A stretch of 64,000 nt of DNA from Bacteroidales bacterium. Lineage in GTDB: Bacteria; Bacteroidota; Bacteroidia; Bacteroidales; JAADGE01. The stretch spans positions 1 to 64,000 of the forward strand of contig JAIORQ010000072.1 of assembly GCA_021108035.1 (NCBI GenBank). Direction: 5' to 3'. Positions 7,754 to 16,352 of the stretch are shown piece after piece. Both the position numbers and the translations under genes were made by a program. How positions within the stretch are numbered: the stretch's first letter is position 1; each line of letters begins with the position of its first letter. The notes under the pieces were generated by a model. The model made no database searches. It saw only the letters and a list, made by a program, of their open reading frames with translations, and had not been told where the DNA came from.

Positions 7754-8548
7754 ATGTTTTTTAAAGATAAAACTGTTTGGATTACGGGAGCTTCATCAGG
7801 AGTCGGAGAGGCTATGGTTTATGCTTTAAATAAAGAGAAAGCACAATTAATTATTTCTTCACACGAACCGGAAGAATTAGAAAGAGTAAGGAAAAATTGC
7901 AATTTTGAATCTGAAAAGATATTTGTTTTACCTTTCAATCTTCAGGAACATGATAAAATACCGAATTTGGTCAGTACCGTAATTGAAAAATTTAAAAAAG
8001 TTGACATACTGTTCAATATCGGAGGTGTAAGTCAACGATCATTAGTGAAAGATACCATTATTGATGTTGATAAAAGGCTAATGGACATTAATTATTTCGG
8101 GGCAATAATATTAACAAAAGCCCTTTTACCTGAGATGATTAAAAATAAATCGGGCCATATTGCCGTTATGAGCAGTCTCGCCGGAAAATTCGGAATACCT
8201 TTACGCTCGGCATATGCTGCGTCTAAACATGCTTTGCATGGTTTTTTCGATACATTAAGAGCAGAAGTATATGAATACAATATCAAAGTAACATTATTTT
8301 GTTCGGCATATATTAAAACCAATATAGCAGTAAATGCACTTACAGAAGACGGTTCACCACAAAAGAATAATGATCCCGGTGCTGCAAATGGAATACCTCC
8401 TGAAGTTTTTGCTCAAAAGGCCTTAAAAGCTGTCAGAAAGGGTAAACAAGAAGTTCTTACCGGAGGGAAAGAGATTCTCGGTGTTTATTTGAAAAGATTT
8501 ACACCTCGACTTTTCTCTAAAATCATCAGAAAACAAAATGTGAGGTGA
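7754..8548 (+). CDS. Short-chain dehydrogenase/reductase (SDR)
   Basis: 264 residues, a standard classical SDR length. The NAD(P)-binding motif TGASSGVG is at 11-18, the NNAG-equivalent reads NIGG at 88-91, and the catalytic set is S141, Y154 and K158 (YAASK). The C-terminal extension with FTPRLFSKIIRK resembles the DHRS7-like group, which is often membrane-associated. It catalyses NAD(P)-dependent oxidation or reduction of an unidentified alcohol or carbonyl substrate. It stands alone on the plus strand between repeat-rich gaps, so context gives no pathway hint. A TAnnTTTG motif precedes it at 7717. Confidence 0.88.
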   Translation: MFFKDKTVWITGASSGVGEAMVYALNKEKAQLIISSHEPEELERVRKNCNFESEKIFVLPFNLQEHDKIPNLVSTVIEKFKKVDILFNIGGVSQRSLVKDTIIDVDKRLMDINYFGAIILTKALLPEMIKNKSGHIAVMSSLAGKFGIPLRSAYAASKHALHGFFDTLRAEVYEYNIKVTLFCSAYIKTNIAVNALTEDGSPQKNNDPGAANGIPPEVFAQKALKAVRKGKQEVLTGGKEILGVYLKRFTPRLFSKIIRKQNVR

Positions 8549-8554
8549 ATAGTA

Positions 8555-8586
8555 TTATAGTGTGACAGGTTTATAGTGTGATAGGT
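8555..8586. repeat. 16-bp tandem repeat x2 (GTGTGATAG family)
   Basis: TTATAGTGTGACAGGT (8555-8570) and TTATAGTGTGATAGGT (8571-8586) are adjacent and differ at one base. The core ATAGTGTGATAG reappears as inverted copies at 27138-27242, so this is a dispersed family. Confidence 0.6.
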
Positions 8587-8621
8587 TTACAGCCATATTC
8601 AAATATTTTTTTATAAATTGC

Positions 8622-8661
8622 ATTGTTAAATTGCTGAATTGTTTCATCGTCAAATTGCTGA
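8622..8661. repeat. 8-bp-period array, ATTGnnnn x5
   Basis: ATTG/ATCG cores start at 8622, 8630, 8638, 8646 and 8654, an exact 8-base spacing, with variable second halves (TTAA, CTGA, TTTC, TCAA, CTGA). It belongs to the dispersed octamer-period family also seen at 8706, 12605, 16392 and 40458. Confidence 0.6.
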
Positions 8662-8666
8662 TTTAA

Positions 8667-8907
8667 TATTTATGGTTCTACTCCGAATTTATGGGAATAT
8701 TTACAAATGCTATAATGATTAAATGCTACAATGCTATAATAAAAAAAGTCATAATTATAAAACTATATATTAATATTATTGATTAAACTATCTGTGTTTT
8801 AATTATTTAATTATTTAAGCAGTAAATCATTACAGCATTTAAGTCAGTAAGATAACTGCATATATAAAAAGATATTTCCGGTAAAATACCGGTAGAACTA
8901 TATTTAT
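8667..8907. mobile_element. MITE-like GGTTCT element, long copy with 7-bp direct repeats
   Basis: Direct repeats TATTTAT (8667-8673 and 8901-8907) enclose 227 bases that begin GGTTCTAC and end GTAGAACTA. The left 70 bases and right 25 bases match the short copy at 16360-16450, including an 8-bp-period AATG array (8706, 8714, 8722, 8730, 8738) and the TTCCGGTAAAATA end. There is no coding capacity. It fills most of the gap between the SDR and methyltransferase genes. Confidence 0.65.
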
Positions 8908-8913
8908 AAGTAA

Positions 8914-10062
8914 ATGTCAGACAAAACTAAACATAAAGAAATTTACAAATTGACTGCGAAAACATTTCACGGGCTTGAGAAAATTTTATCTTCAGAACTA
9001 AAAAAAATCGGAGCAAGTGAAATAACAATTTTAAAAAGAGCTGTCAGTTTCACAGGCGATCTTGAAGTTATTTATAAAGCAAATTATTTATTAAGAACTG
9101 CTATAAATGTTCTATGGGAAATTCATACTTTTAAAGCAAAAACTTCAGATGAACTTTATTCGAATGTCAATAAAATAAATTGGGATAAATATCTTGATCT
9201 GAATGAAACATTTTCAATTGACAAAACCGTTTACTCTACTTTTCATTCTCACTCACATTTTGCAGCTTTAAAAGTAAAAGATGCAATTGCTGATTATTTT
9301 AATACAAAATATAATAAACGGCCGTCAGTAAATATAAAAACTCCTGATAAAAAGATTCATTTACACATAAAAGGTAACGAATGTACAATCTCAATAGATA
9401 CATCCGGAGATGCATTATTCAAAAGGAATTACAGAAAAGATACTGATGTTGCACCTTTAAATGAAATACTCGCGGCAGGTATGGTTATGATGACAGATTA
9501 TAAAGATATAGAATATTTCTACGATCCTATGTGCGGCTCAGGAACAATTTTAATTGAAGCAGCGAGGATATTTATGAACATGCCGGCTCAATACAGTCGA
9601 AAAAAATTCGGCTTTCTGAAATTTGCAAATTATGATTACAGAATATGGAATTCGATAAAAAGAAATGCCGAAAAAGAAATTAACAGAGAAATTAACATAA
9701 AGATAATCGGAACTGATATTAGCGAAAAAATAATTACTATTGCAAGAAAAAATATATCAAATGCAGGTTTAAGACATTACATTAATATTCAAACAAAAGA
9801 TTTTATTAATTCAAAATTTGAAAATAAAAGGGGTTTAATCGTTACAAACCCACCATACGATATTCGCATAAAATCTGAAAATATTAATAATTTGTACAAA
9901 GAAACAGGCAATACTCTAAAAAAAGGGTTTAAAGGTTGGAAAGCATATATATTCTCCGGAAATAAGGAAGCCGTTAAAAACATCGGGTTAAAACCGGAAC
10001 AAAAAATCATTTTATTTAACGGAAAAATTGAATGCCGATTATTAAAATATGAAATTTATTAA
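8914..10062 (+). CDS. THUMP-domain class I RNA methyltransferase (RlmL/YcbY N-half type)
   Basis: 382 residues. The N-terminal half contains a THUMP RNA-binding domain (about 60-165, ending in the ISIDTSGDALFKRNYR segment). The C-terminal half is a Rossmann methyltransferase with DPMCGSGTILIEAA from D204 and the N6/N2 methylation motif NPPYD from N312. This layout matches the 23S rRNA m2G2445 methyltransferase domain (RlmL) without the fused RlmK domain of E. coli, as is usual in Bacteroidota. It would act on 23S rRNA in the cytoplasm. The ATG lies 7 bases after the end of the MITE-like element, so that element may supply its promoter region. Confidence 0.88.
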   Translation: MSDKTKHKEIYKLTAKTFHGLEKILSSELKKIGASEITILKRAVSFTGDLEVIYKANYLLRTAINVLWEIHTFKAKTSDELYSNVNKINWDKYLDLNETFSIDKTVYSTFHSHSHFAALKVKDAIADYFNTKYNKRPSVNIKTPDKKIHLHIKGNECTISIDTSGDALFKRNYRKDTDVAPLNEILAAGMVMMTDYKDIEYFYDPMCGSGTILIEAARIFMNMPAQYSRKKFGFLKFANYDYRIWNSIKRNAEKEINREINIKIIGTDISEKIITIARKNISNAGLRHYINIQTKDFINSKFENKRGLIVTNPPYDIRIKSENINNLYKETGNTLKKGFKGWKAYIFSGNKEAVKNIGLKPEQKIILFNGKIECRLLKYEIY

Positions 10063-10081
10063 TTTCTTTTGATTTTTTTTA

Positions 10082-10089
10082 TATATTTG
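10082..10089 (+). promoter_or_regulatory. Bacteroidota -7 element (TATATTTG) for siaB-like gene
   Basis: TATATTTG fits TAnnTTTG and lies 36 bases upstream of the SiaB-like start. A matching TTTG at the right distance upstream is not evident. Confidence 0.4.
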
Positions 10090-10124
10090 TTCAGATATTT
10101 AAAAATGAACGCCAAGGATATACA

Positions 10125-10673
10125 ATGTCTTTTGATTTATCAAAATGGTATAATAAGCATACTGAAGGAAAAACATTATTTTCTTATCTTGGTGAGGTAA
10201 CGGAAGAAACTATCAGTAATATTTTAGATGAAATTGAAGTTTTATTATCTAAAGAAGGAGAAGATACTAAATTATTTAAACGTGTTTATTACATTTCGGT
10301 GGAAACTTTGCAAAATTTATTTCACCATTCAGATATACCGGTATCACAAAATAACGGTTCTGTAATTGAGAAAAATGTTGTATTTATATTAAGTGAAAAG
10401 ATTAGCAACAGGTATCATATCACAACCGGAAATTTTATTAAACGCTCAAATATAAGAGTTTTAAAAGAAAGGATTGATCAATTAAATTTTTTATCAAAAG
10501 ATGAAGTAAGAATCTTATATAAATTGATTCTTAATAACGAAGAATTTTCAGACAAAGGTGGCGGAGGCTTAGGAATGATTGACTTAGTTAAAAGAACGGG
10601 CAATAATTTAAGCTATAATTTTTATAATTTTGATGAAGAATACATTTTTTTTAGTCTAAGAATTGCAATTTAG
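10125..10673 (+). CDS. siaB: SiaB-family protein kinase (DUF6272)
   Basis: 182 residues. The fold is an HATPase-like kinase: an N-box-like helix VETLQNLFHHS (E60, N64, H67/H68) and a glycine lid GGGGLGMID (145-153). This matches the SiaB family, which in Pseudomonas aeruginosa phosphorylates SiaC and is opposed by the phosphatase SiaA. The next gene downstream (10723) is a SiaC homologue, which supports the call strongly. SiaA and the diguanylate cyclase SiaD are absent here, so the output of the switch must differ from the Pseudomonas model. AGGA eight bases before the ATG could aid initiation. Confidence 0.85.
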   Translation: MSFDLSKWYNKHTEGKTLFSYLGEVTEETISNILDEIEVLLSKEGEDTKLFKRVYYISVETLQNLFHHSDIPVSQNNGSVIEKNVVFILSEKISNRYHITTGNFIKRSNIRVLKERIDQLNFLSKDEVRILYKLILNNEEFSDKGGGGLGMIDLVKRTGNNLSYNFYNFDEEYIFFSLRIAI

Positions 10674-10685
10674 AATTATCATTAT

Positions 10686-10693
10686 TAAATTTG
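10686..10693 (+). promoter_or_regulatory. Bacteroidota -7 element (TAAATTTG) between siaB and siaC
   Basis: TAAATTTG fits TAnnTTTG and lies 30 bases upstream of the SiaC start. It could give siaC a separate promoter, which would allow more phosphoprotein than kinase. Confidence 0.35.
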
Positions 10694-10722
10694 TCGAATA
10701 AGAAAAATATTAAAAAAACATT

Positions 10723-11103
10723 ATGGAGTCTATAAAAATTGAAAGAACAAGAAAAACCCCCGATGTAGTATTCAATGCTGAGACAGGGAAAATTCAAATT
10801 GAAGGAAAATCTATTCCTGAAAATTCTATTGAATTTTACAAACCACTTGTAGATTGGTTAGATGAATACGGTAATAATCCCGTAGAAAATACTGAAGTTA
10901 ATATTAAGCTTGAATATTTTAATACAAGTTCATCAAAATGTATTCTTGATGTATTTAAGAAACTGGAAACCATTTATAAAGGAGATAACAATGTTATTAT
11001 TAACTGGTATTACGAAGAAGATGATGAAGATATGCTGGAAGCCGGAGAAGATTATCAATCTATTCTGAAAATTCCTTTCAAAATGATTGAAATGGAAGAA
11101 TAA
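10723..11103 (+). CDS. siaC: SiaC-family regulatory phosphoprotein (DUF1987)
   Basis: 126 residues, the usual SiaC size. It has an N-terminal RTRKTPDVVFN segment, the FYKPLVDWLDEY helix, and the phosphosite loop EYFNTSSSKCILD with the threonine at residue 68, which coincides with phospho-Thr68 of P. aeruginosa SiaC. In that organism unphosphorylated SiaC binds and activates a diguanylate cyclase. Here the only nearby partner is the SiaB-like kinase directly upstream. The acidic C-terminus (YYEEDDEDMLEAGEDY) is typical. The gene ends before a strong intrinsic terminator, so siaB-siaC forms a two-gene unit. The downstream effector is unknown. Confidence 0.88.
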   Translation: MESIKIERTRKTPDVVFNAETGKIQIEGKSIPENSIEFYKPLVDWLDEYGNNPVENTEVNIKLEYFNTSSSKCILDVFKKLETIYKGDNNVIINWYYEEDDEDMLEAGEDYQSILKIPFKMIEMEE

Positions 11104-11142
11104 TACATTACATTACTTTTATAGACTGCATTTATATACAGA

Positions 11143-11177
11143 AGACAAGAAACGTTTTACATTTCTTGTCTTTTTTT
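11143..11177 (+). terminator. Intrinsic terminator after siaC
   Basis: AGACAAGAAA, nine-base loop, TTTCTTGTCT: a perfect 10-bp stem immediately followed by a run of T. It terminates the siaB-siaC unit and touches the rodA stop on the opposite strand. Confidence 0.85.
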
Positions 11178-12594
11178 ACGAAAATACTGTATTTCTTTCA
11201 GCATCAAGCCTTATAAAAATAAAGAGGAAAAAAGAAAATGCAAATAATGAAGACCCTCCATAACTAAAGAAAGGCAACGGAATACCAATAACAGGAGCCA
11301 AGCCTACAGTCATTGCAATATTAACTGCATAATGGAAAAACAATACAGAAGCCAAAGAATAACCAAATACTTTGGAGTAAACAGATTTCTGCCTTTCAGC
11401 GAGATAAACTATTCTGAACAGTAAAACGGTAAAAAGAATTATGATAATTGATGTGCCGATAAATCCCCATTCTTCCCCAACTGTACAAAATATAAAATCA
11501 GTATCTTGCTCCGGTACGAAATCATATTTTGTTTGAGTACCTTTCAAATAACCTTTTCCGGAAAATCCTCCTGAACCTATTGCTATTTTTGATTGATGAA
11601 CATTATATCCTTCATCAGTAATATTCTTATCAATTCCGAATAAAACATTAATTCTTTTTCGGTGATGGTCTTCCAACACATTATTAAACGCATATTCTAC
11701 GGAATAAACCGAACCAATAAACATTAACATAATTACCGGGATTATAAAGGCAACCTTTTTTCTTTTATTCAATGCCTTTACAATTGAATAAACAGATAAG
11801 ATAAAAACTGAACATGCAATAACAATATGTGCATCAATATTTAATCTTAAGAATACAATAATTGCAAAACCTACTGTCGTTAATCCTAATATTATTAAAA
11901 AACCCAAGATTGACTCTTTAAAATTGCCTGATAAATATCTGTATGCAATCAATGAAAATATTATCAATATAATAAATATCATGTATTGCGGTAAGAAGAA
12001 AAATGCAATAAAAATCAGTATCTCAATAAAAATAAACAACAACCAATAAAAAGGCAAACCCATGCGATAAAGAACTAAAATAAATGCAGAGAAAACCAAT
12101 GCAGAACCGGCATCGCCTTGCAATAATATTAAAAAAGCAGGAAACACAATTAATGCTGCAACAATAAAGAAATCTTTTAAATTAGATGTAAATTTGATAT
12201 TATCATTTCCTAAAAATTTAGACAGAGCAAGTGCTGTTGCCAATTTTGCAAACTCTGCAGGTTGTAACTTAAAACTTCCGATAATAAACCATGAACGTGA
12301 ACCACCTGTTTTATCTCCGAGAAACAAAACGGCTATCAGCATTAAAATAATAAACCCGAATATATAATAAGAAATTGTAGGAATAATATGCCCTTCGAGA
12401 AAGAATACTGCAACCAAGAAAATTAGATTTATTCCGATCATTAAAAATTGCTTACCATATCTTGAACTAAGGTTAAAGGAAGATCCTTCTTCATATGCGG
12501 AAGAATAAATATTCATCCATCCCATTATCACAAGCAGCAAATAAAGCCCTATGGTTATCCAATCAATATTATATATTTTAGATTTATTTGCCAT
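11176..12594 (-). CDS. rodA: RodA, SEDS peptidoglycan polymerase
   Basis: 472 residues with ten or more membrane helices. SEDS hallmarks include GGSRSWFIIGSFKLQPAEFAKLA near the first third, the QGDAGSAL segment, GSGGFSGKGYLKGTQTKYDF-VPEQDTDFIF in the large loop, and PFFSYGGSSLFAF at the C-terminus. RodA polymerises lipid II glycan chains at the inner membrane during side-wall growth and works with the class B PBP2 encoded just upstream (12717-14507). The PBP2-RodA gap (12595-12716) carries an 8-bp-period array. The protein is slightly longer than E. coli RodA (370 residues), with extra helices in the middle, as in other Bacteroidota. Confidence 0.92.
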   Translation of the reverse strand: MANKSKIYNIDWITIGLYLLLVIMGWMNIYSSAYEEGSSFNLSSRYGKQFLMIGINLIFLVAVFFLEGHIIPTISYYIFGFIILMLIAVLFLGDKTGGSRSWFIIGSFKLQPAEFAKLATALALSKFLGNDNIKFTSNLKDFFIVAALIVFPAFLILLQGDAGSALVFSAFILVLYRMGLPFYWLLFIFIEILIFIAFFFLPQYMIFIILIIFSLIAYRYLSGNFKESILGFLIILGLTTVGFAIIVFLRLNIDAHIVIACSVFILSVYSIVKALNKRKKVAFIIPVIMLMFIGSVYSVEYAFNNVLEDHHRKRINVLFGIDKNITDEGYNVHQSKIAIGSGGFSGKGYLKGTQTKYDFVPEQDTDFIFCTVGEEWGFIGTSIIIILFTVLLFRIVYLAERQKSVYSKVFGYSLASVLFFHYAVNIAMTVGLAPVIGIPLPFFSYGGSSLFAFSFFLFIFIRLDAERNTVFS

Positions 12595-12604
12595 TTTATA
12601 AATG

Positions 12605-12660
12605 AATGCTTAAATGAAAGCATTAACTCATTGAAGCATTGTAGCATTATTAAATTATTT
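12605..12660. repeat. 8-bp-period array between PBP2 and rodA genes
   Basis: Cores at exact 8-base steps: AATG 12605, AATG 12613, CATT 12621, 12629, 12637, 12645, then AATT 12653. On the minus strand it reads as AATGCTAC, AATGCTTC, AATGAGTT, AATGCTTT, the same consensus as the other arrays. The orientation switch from AATG to CATT gives a small inverted repeat at its left end. Confidence 0.55.
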
Positions 12661-12716
12661 AATATATATTCTGTTTTTGCAAATCAATTACCTTTATAAT
12701 AACTATATAACTATAA

Positions 12717-14507
12717 TTATTCATTTTTAATGAAACTTTTTTCAGATATTCTTTTTTCAAGCCACGGCTTTGAAATTGAACCTGTTAAATATTTTTCTAT
12801 CATTAAACCTGCAATAGGTGCAGCCCAAGTTGATCCGTATCCGGCATTTTCCACTAAAACAGATATAGCAATCTTGGGATTATCTTTTGGTGCAAAGGCA
12901 ATAAAGATAGAATGATTATCCCCATGCGGATTTTGAGCTGTTCCGGTTTTCCCGCAAATCTCTATGCCCGGAGTATAAACAATCATTGCCGTTCCTGATG
13001 AAACAACTTTTTCCATTGCTTCTATAACCGGTTCAAAATAAGAATTATTAACTTTTGTATATTGCTTTTGCTTAAATTTCTTTTCTATACTTTCTCCTTC
13101 AATCTCTTTAACAACATGCGGAATTATGTAATACCCTCTATTTGCAATTGCAGCTGTCATGTTTGCTGTTTGTAAAGGTGTAAAACCCAGCTCACCTTGA
13201 CCTATTGCCAAAGAAATAATTGTATTGTAATTCCACCTTCCTTTCCCGTAATATCTGTCGTAATAAGAAGACGAATATAAAATTCCTTTTTTTTCAAAAT
13301 CCATATCTGTTCCTAAATTTACTCCCAGTCCAAAAGATTCTACATATTCTTTCCATCTCTCGTATGCTTCGGCATAATCGGAATAATTTTTATTTGCAAT
13401 GATTCTTTTAAAAACATTACAGTAATAGGCATTGCAAGAAAGTTGTATTGATTTCTCAAAAGTTACGGCACCAAAAACATGATCCCTCACTATGTGAGTA
13501 CCGGCATCATAACCTGATGTTACAAATACGGTTCTGTCTGTAATCACTTTTTGGTCTAATCCTATTAATGCGTTTACCGTTTTAAAAGTTGAACCCGGTG
13601 GTTGCATAGATCTTAAGGCTCTGTTAAAAAGAGGTTTTCCTTTTCTGTTTTTAACTTCCGGATAATTCTCCGGTAAATTTTTTCCGACAAACAATTCGGG
13701 ATTATATCCCGGACCGGTTATTAACGATAAAATTTCACCTGTTGCCGGTTCAATTGCCACTATACCGCCTATCTTATTTTGCATTAAAAATTCACCATAT
13801 GCTTGCAGTTCAGAATCAATAGTTGATACTAAATATTTTCCTGCAACAGCTGATGTATCATATTTCTCTTCTTTATATTTTCCTTGAATTCTGCCGTGAA
13901 CATCAACAACAAAGATGTTAACACCTTTTTTACCTCTTAAGTATTTTTCATATATTTTTTCTATACCACTTTTTCCAATAAAATCACCGAGTTTGTAATA
14001 TGCATCATTTCTTATTTCATTAACATCAACTTCGCCGATATATCCCGAAAGATGTGCTGCAATAGGGAGAGCATATTCTCTTAATGTTCTTTTTTCGACA
14101 TAAAAATCCGAATATTTGAACAAATATTCTTGTATAAATCCAAATTCTTCCTGACTTATCTGTTTTTTAACAATTACAGGTTGATAAGATTTTTTTGATT
14201 TATTAATTAATTTTCTAATCTCATCAATATTTATATTAATTAATTTGCAAAAACTAACTGTGTCAAATTCCTTTAAACTTCTCGGAACAACCTTCAAATC
14301 ATAATAAGCTTTATTACTTACTAATATATTTCCGTTACGATCATAAATTACACCTCTTGAAGGATACTGAGTAACTTGTCTTAATGTATTGTTTTCGGCA
14401 GATAATTTATAATCTGTATCAATAACTTGAATAAAGAATAATCTGACTATAAAGATCAAAGCCGTTACAGTAAAAATACCTCCAATTATTATGACCTTTG
14501 TTCTCAA
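12717..14507 (-). CDS. mrdA: Penicillin-binding protein 2, elongasome transpeptidase
   Basis: 596 residues. A single N-terminal membrane anchor (about 4-24) precedes the PBP dimerisation domain (RGVIYDRNGNILVSN near 55-70). The C-terminal transpeptidase has the three penicillin-binding motifs: S306-TFK, S357-CN and K520-TG. It crosslinks peptidoglycan on the outer face of the inner membrane together with RodA. The likely start is TTG at 14507, because the frame opens right after the mreD stop and no ATG lies in the first helix; the zero-base junction suggests translational coupling. mreD, mrdA and rodA form one minus-strand unit. Confidence 0.93.
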   Translation of the reverse strand: MRTKVIIIGGIFTVTALIFIVRLFFIQVIDTDYKLSAENNTLRQVTQYPSRGVIYDRNGNILVSNKAYYDLKVVPRSLKEFDTVSFCKLININIDEIRKLINKSKKSYQPVIVKKQISQEEFGFIQEYLFKYSDFYVEKRTLREYALPIAAHLSGYIGEVDVNEIRNDAYYKLGDFIGKSGIEKIYEKYLRGKKGVNIFVVDVHGRIQGKYKEEKYDTSAVAGKYLVSTIDSELQAYGEFLMQNKIGGIVAIEPATGEILSLITGPGYNPELFVGKNLPENYPEVKNRKGKPLFNRALRSMQPPGSTFKTVNALIGLDQKVITDRTVFVTSGYDAGTHIVRDHVFGAVTFEKSIQLSCNAYYCNVFKRIIANKNYSDYAEAYERWKEYVESFGLGVNLGTDMDFEKKGILYSSSYYDRYYGKGRWNYNTIISLAIGQGELGFTPLQTANMTAAIANRGYYIIPHVVKEIEGESIEKKFKQKQYTKVNNSYFEPVIEAMEKVVSSGTAMIVYTPGIEICGKTGTAQNPHGDNHSIFIAFAPKDNPKIAISVLVENAGYGSTWAAPIAGLMIEKYLTGSISKPWLEKRISEKSFIKNE

Positions 14508-15020
14508 CTATTTTCTGAATATTAAATATTGACTGATCAATACTAAAATTAATGTCAATAAACTTGTTATTAATACTTTAAAAAGCGTAAGCATAAAACC
14601 GGCAAAACTAAATTCATACATAAAATAAAAAACAAAATGATGAATAATTGTCAAAATCCCTGCATATTTATAAAACCATGAAAATCCGTAATGTAATATC
14701 ACAGGACTTGTTTCAGTTGCATAACCGTCTCTTAAGCTTAACATTCTTAAAATTAAAGGTCTTATATATGCAATAAAAACAGATGCTGAAGCATGAGCTC
14801 CTCCGGTATCACAAAACATATCAATGGTAAGCCCTAAAAAAAAAGCAAATAATAACAAGACCCACCCCGGAGTTTCAAAGGGCAATAATATGATTAATAT
14901 TATATAAAAATACGGGGTTATTCCATATTCTGTTAAGTTAATATTATTTAATAATAAAACTTGTAATAAAATCAGAAATACAAATCTGCCGATATATTTT
15001 AATAATATATTTAAAGTCAA
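14508..15020 (-). CDS. mreD: MreD, rod-shape-determining membrane protein
   Basis: 170 residues, five predicted helices, starting LLKYIGRFVFLILLQVLLLNN and including the TPYFYIILIILLPFETPGW and GLTIDMFCDTGGAHASAS segments usual for MreD. It belongs to the MreBCD-RodA-PBP2 elongasome. The start used is TTG at 15020; no nearby ATG precedes the first helix. Normally mreB and mreC sit directly upstream; here that space (15021-15198) holds only repeats, and the next gene is mqnE. The call rests on hydrophobic profile and position before PBP2. Confidence 0.85.
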   Translation of the reverse strand: MTLNILLKYIGRFVFLILLQVLLLNNINLTEYGITPYFYIILIILLPFETPGWVLLLFAFFLGLTIDMFCDTGGAHASASVFIAYIRPLILRMLSLRDGYATETSPVILHYGFSWFYKYAGILTIIHHFVFYFMYEFSFAGFMLTLFKVLITSLLTLILVLISQYLIFRK

Positions 15021-15198
15021 GACAATTTATTGAAAAGAGATTAATCAGGTGTCAAATGTAAAGATTATTTATCGGACATTAAAAAATTTCCGGTTCTTTC
15101 TTAAATAAGTTCAAAGTTCAAAGAGTTTAAAAGCCTGCCCCGCACTTGTTTCGGGGTTCAAAAGAATTTAAACGTTCAAAGTTTAAAGTTCAAAGAGT
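15021..15198. repeat. Repeat-filled gap where mreC would be expected
   Basis: The gap holds an exact second copy of the 34-base GCCTGCCCCG repeat (15125-15158; CCCCG hairpin). On both sides are runs of GTTCAAA/GTTTAAA units, for example 15110-15130 and 15160-15198. There is no coding sequence. The first copy is at 7621-7654. Confidence 0.6.
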
Positions 15199-16335
15199 TT
15201 AATCTTTGATGTTTACAGTATTAATGATATTATACAGTGTGTCTCTCTCCGCCGGAATTCTGTGTGCCTGTTTAATTAAAAAAATAATATCTTGAGATGA
15301 CATTTTAGGATTCTTATCCTCTGCACCGGCCATAGAATATATCTTTGTCGTATCATCAATCGTTCCGTCAATATCATCAACACCGAATGATAATGATAAT
15401 TGAGATAATTGCTTACCAATCATAGGCCAATATGCTTTAATATGAGGGAAATTATCCAAATAAATTCTTGAAACAGCAAAATTCTTAAGATCTTCTATTG
15501 AAGAAACTTCACCGATATGTGAAAGACTGTTATTTTCTTTTCGATATTTTAAGGGAATAAAAGTATTAAATCCGCCGGTTTTATCTTGTAATGCACGTAA
15601 TTTTGATAAATGATCAATACGATGAGAATAATTCTCAATATGACCATATAAGATTGTTGCATTTGACGGCAAACCTACTTTATGTGCTGTTTCATGAATA
15701 GTTAACCACATACCGGAAGTTGCTTTTTCATCACAAACTTTGTTCCTCACATCCGGATGGAAAATTTCTGCTCCGCCACCGGGAAGTGAATCTAATCCGT
15801 ATTCCTTCAACTTTATCAAACCGTCTTCTAAAGATAATTTTGCCTTTTTTATCATAAATTCAAGTTCAACTGCAGTAAAAGCTTTAATATGAATATCAGG
15901 CCTTATTTCTTTTATTTTCTGCAACATTTCACCGTAATAATGCAAATCTCTTTTCGGATGTACACCTCCAACAATATGAACTTCTGTGATTGGAATATTA
16001 TCATAAGACCTTACTTTATTAAGAATATCTTCAATTGAATATTCCCATGCTCCTTTTTCATTGATTTTCCTGACATATGAGCAAAACTTACAATTATAAA
16101 TGCAAATATTTGTCGGTTCGATATGAAAATTACGATTAAAAAAAGTATAATTCCCATGCTTTTTTTCTCTTACAAAATTTGACAGAGAACCGAGAAAAGC
16201 AAGCTCGCCTTTTTCAAATAATAATAAACCTTCTTCATCAGTAATTCTCTTATTATTTAAAACTTTTTCGGCAATTTCTTTCAAATCACTTGATCCATAT
16301 TTTCCGGTAAATATTTTATATCTGTTGTTTTGCAT
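15199..16335 (-). CDS. mqnE: Aminofutalosine synthase MqnE (radical SAM)
   Basis: 378 residues. The radical SAM cluster ligands are C78, C82 and C85 in NICIYNCKFCSY. Family features include HIEPTN before the cluster, VHIVGGVHPKRDL, LPGGGAEIFHPDVRNKVC, SNATILYGHIEN and LQDKTGGFNTFIPL. The IFHPDVRNKVC-DEK version fits MqnE better than the sister enzyme MqnC. MqnE joins chorismate-derived 3-enolpyruvylbenzoate to the adenosyl group of SAM to form aminofutalosine, so this organism makes menaquinone by the futalosine route. It stands alone; other mqn genes are not in this window. Confidence 0.88.
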   Translation of the reverse strand: MQNNRYKIFTGKYGSSDLKEIAEKVLNNKRITDEEGLLLFEKGELAFLGSLSNFVREKKHGNYTFFNRNFHIEPTNICIYNCKFCSYVRKINEKGAWEYSIEDILNKVRSYDNIPITEVHIVGGVHPKRDLHYYGEMLQKIKEIRPDIHIKAFTAVELEFMIKKAKLSLEDGLIKLKEYGLDSLPGGGAEIFHPDVRNKVCDEKATSGMWLTIHETAHKVGLPSNATILYGHIENYSHRIDHLSKLRALQDKTGGFNTFIPLKYRKENNSLSHIGEVSSIEDLKNFAVSRIYLDNFPHIKAYWPMIGKQLSQLSLSFGVDDIDGTIDDTTKIYSMAGAEDKNPKMSSQDIIFLIKQAHRIPAERDTLYNIINTVNIKD

Positions 16336-16352
16336 TTTTCAAGTGGTTATTA

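Noticed and set aside
10125-11103. Reading the SiaB-SiaC pair as evidence of c-di-GMP signalling
   Set aside because: No GGDEF, EAL or PilZ protein is present in the window, and Bacteroidota often lack this second messenger.
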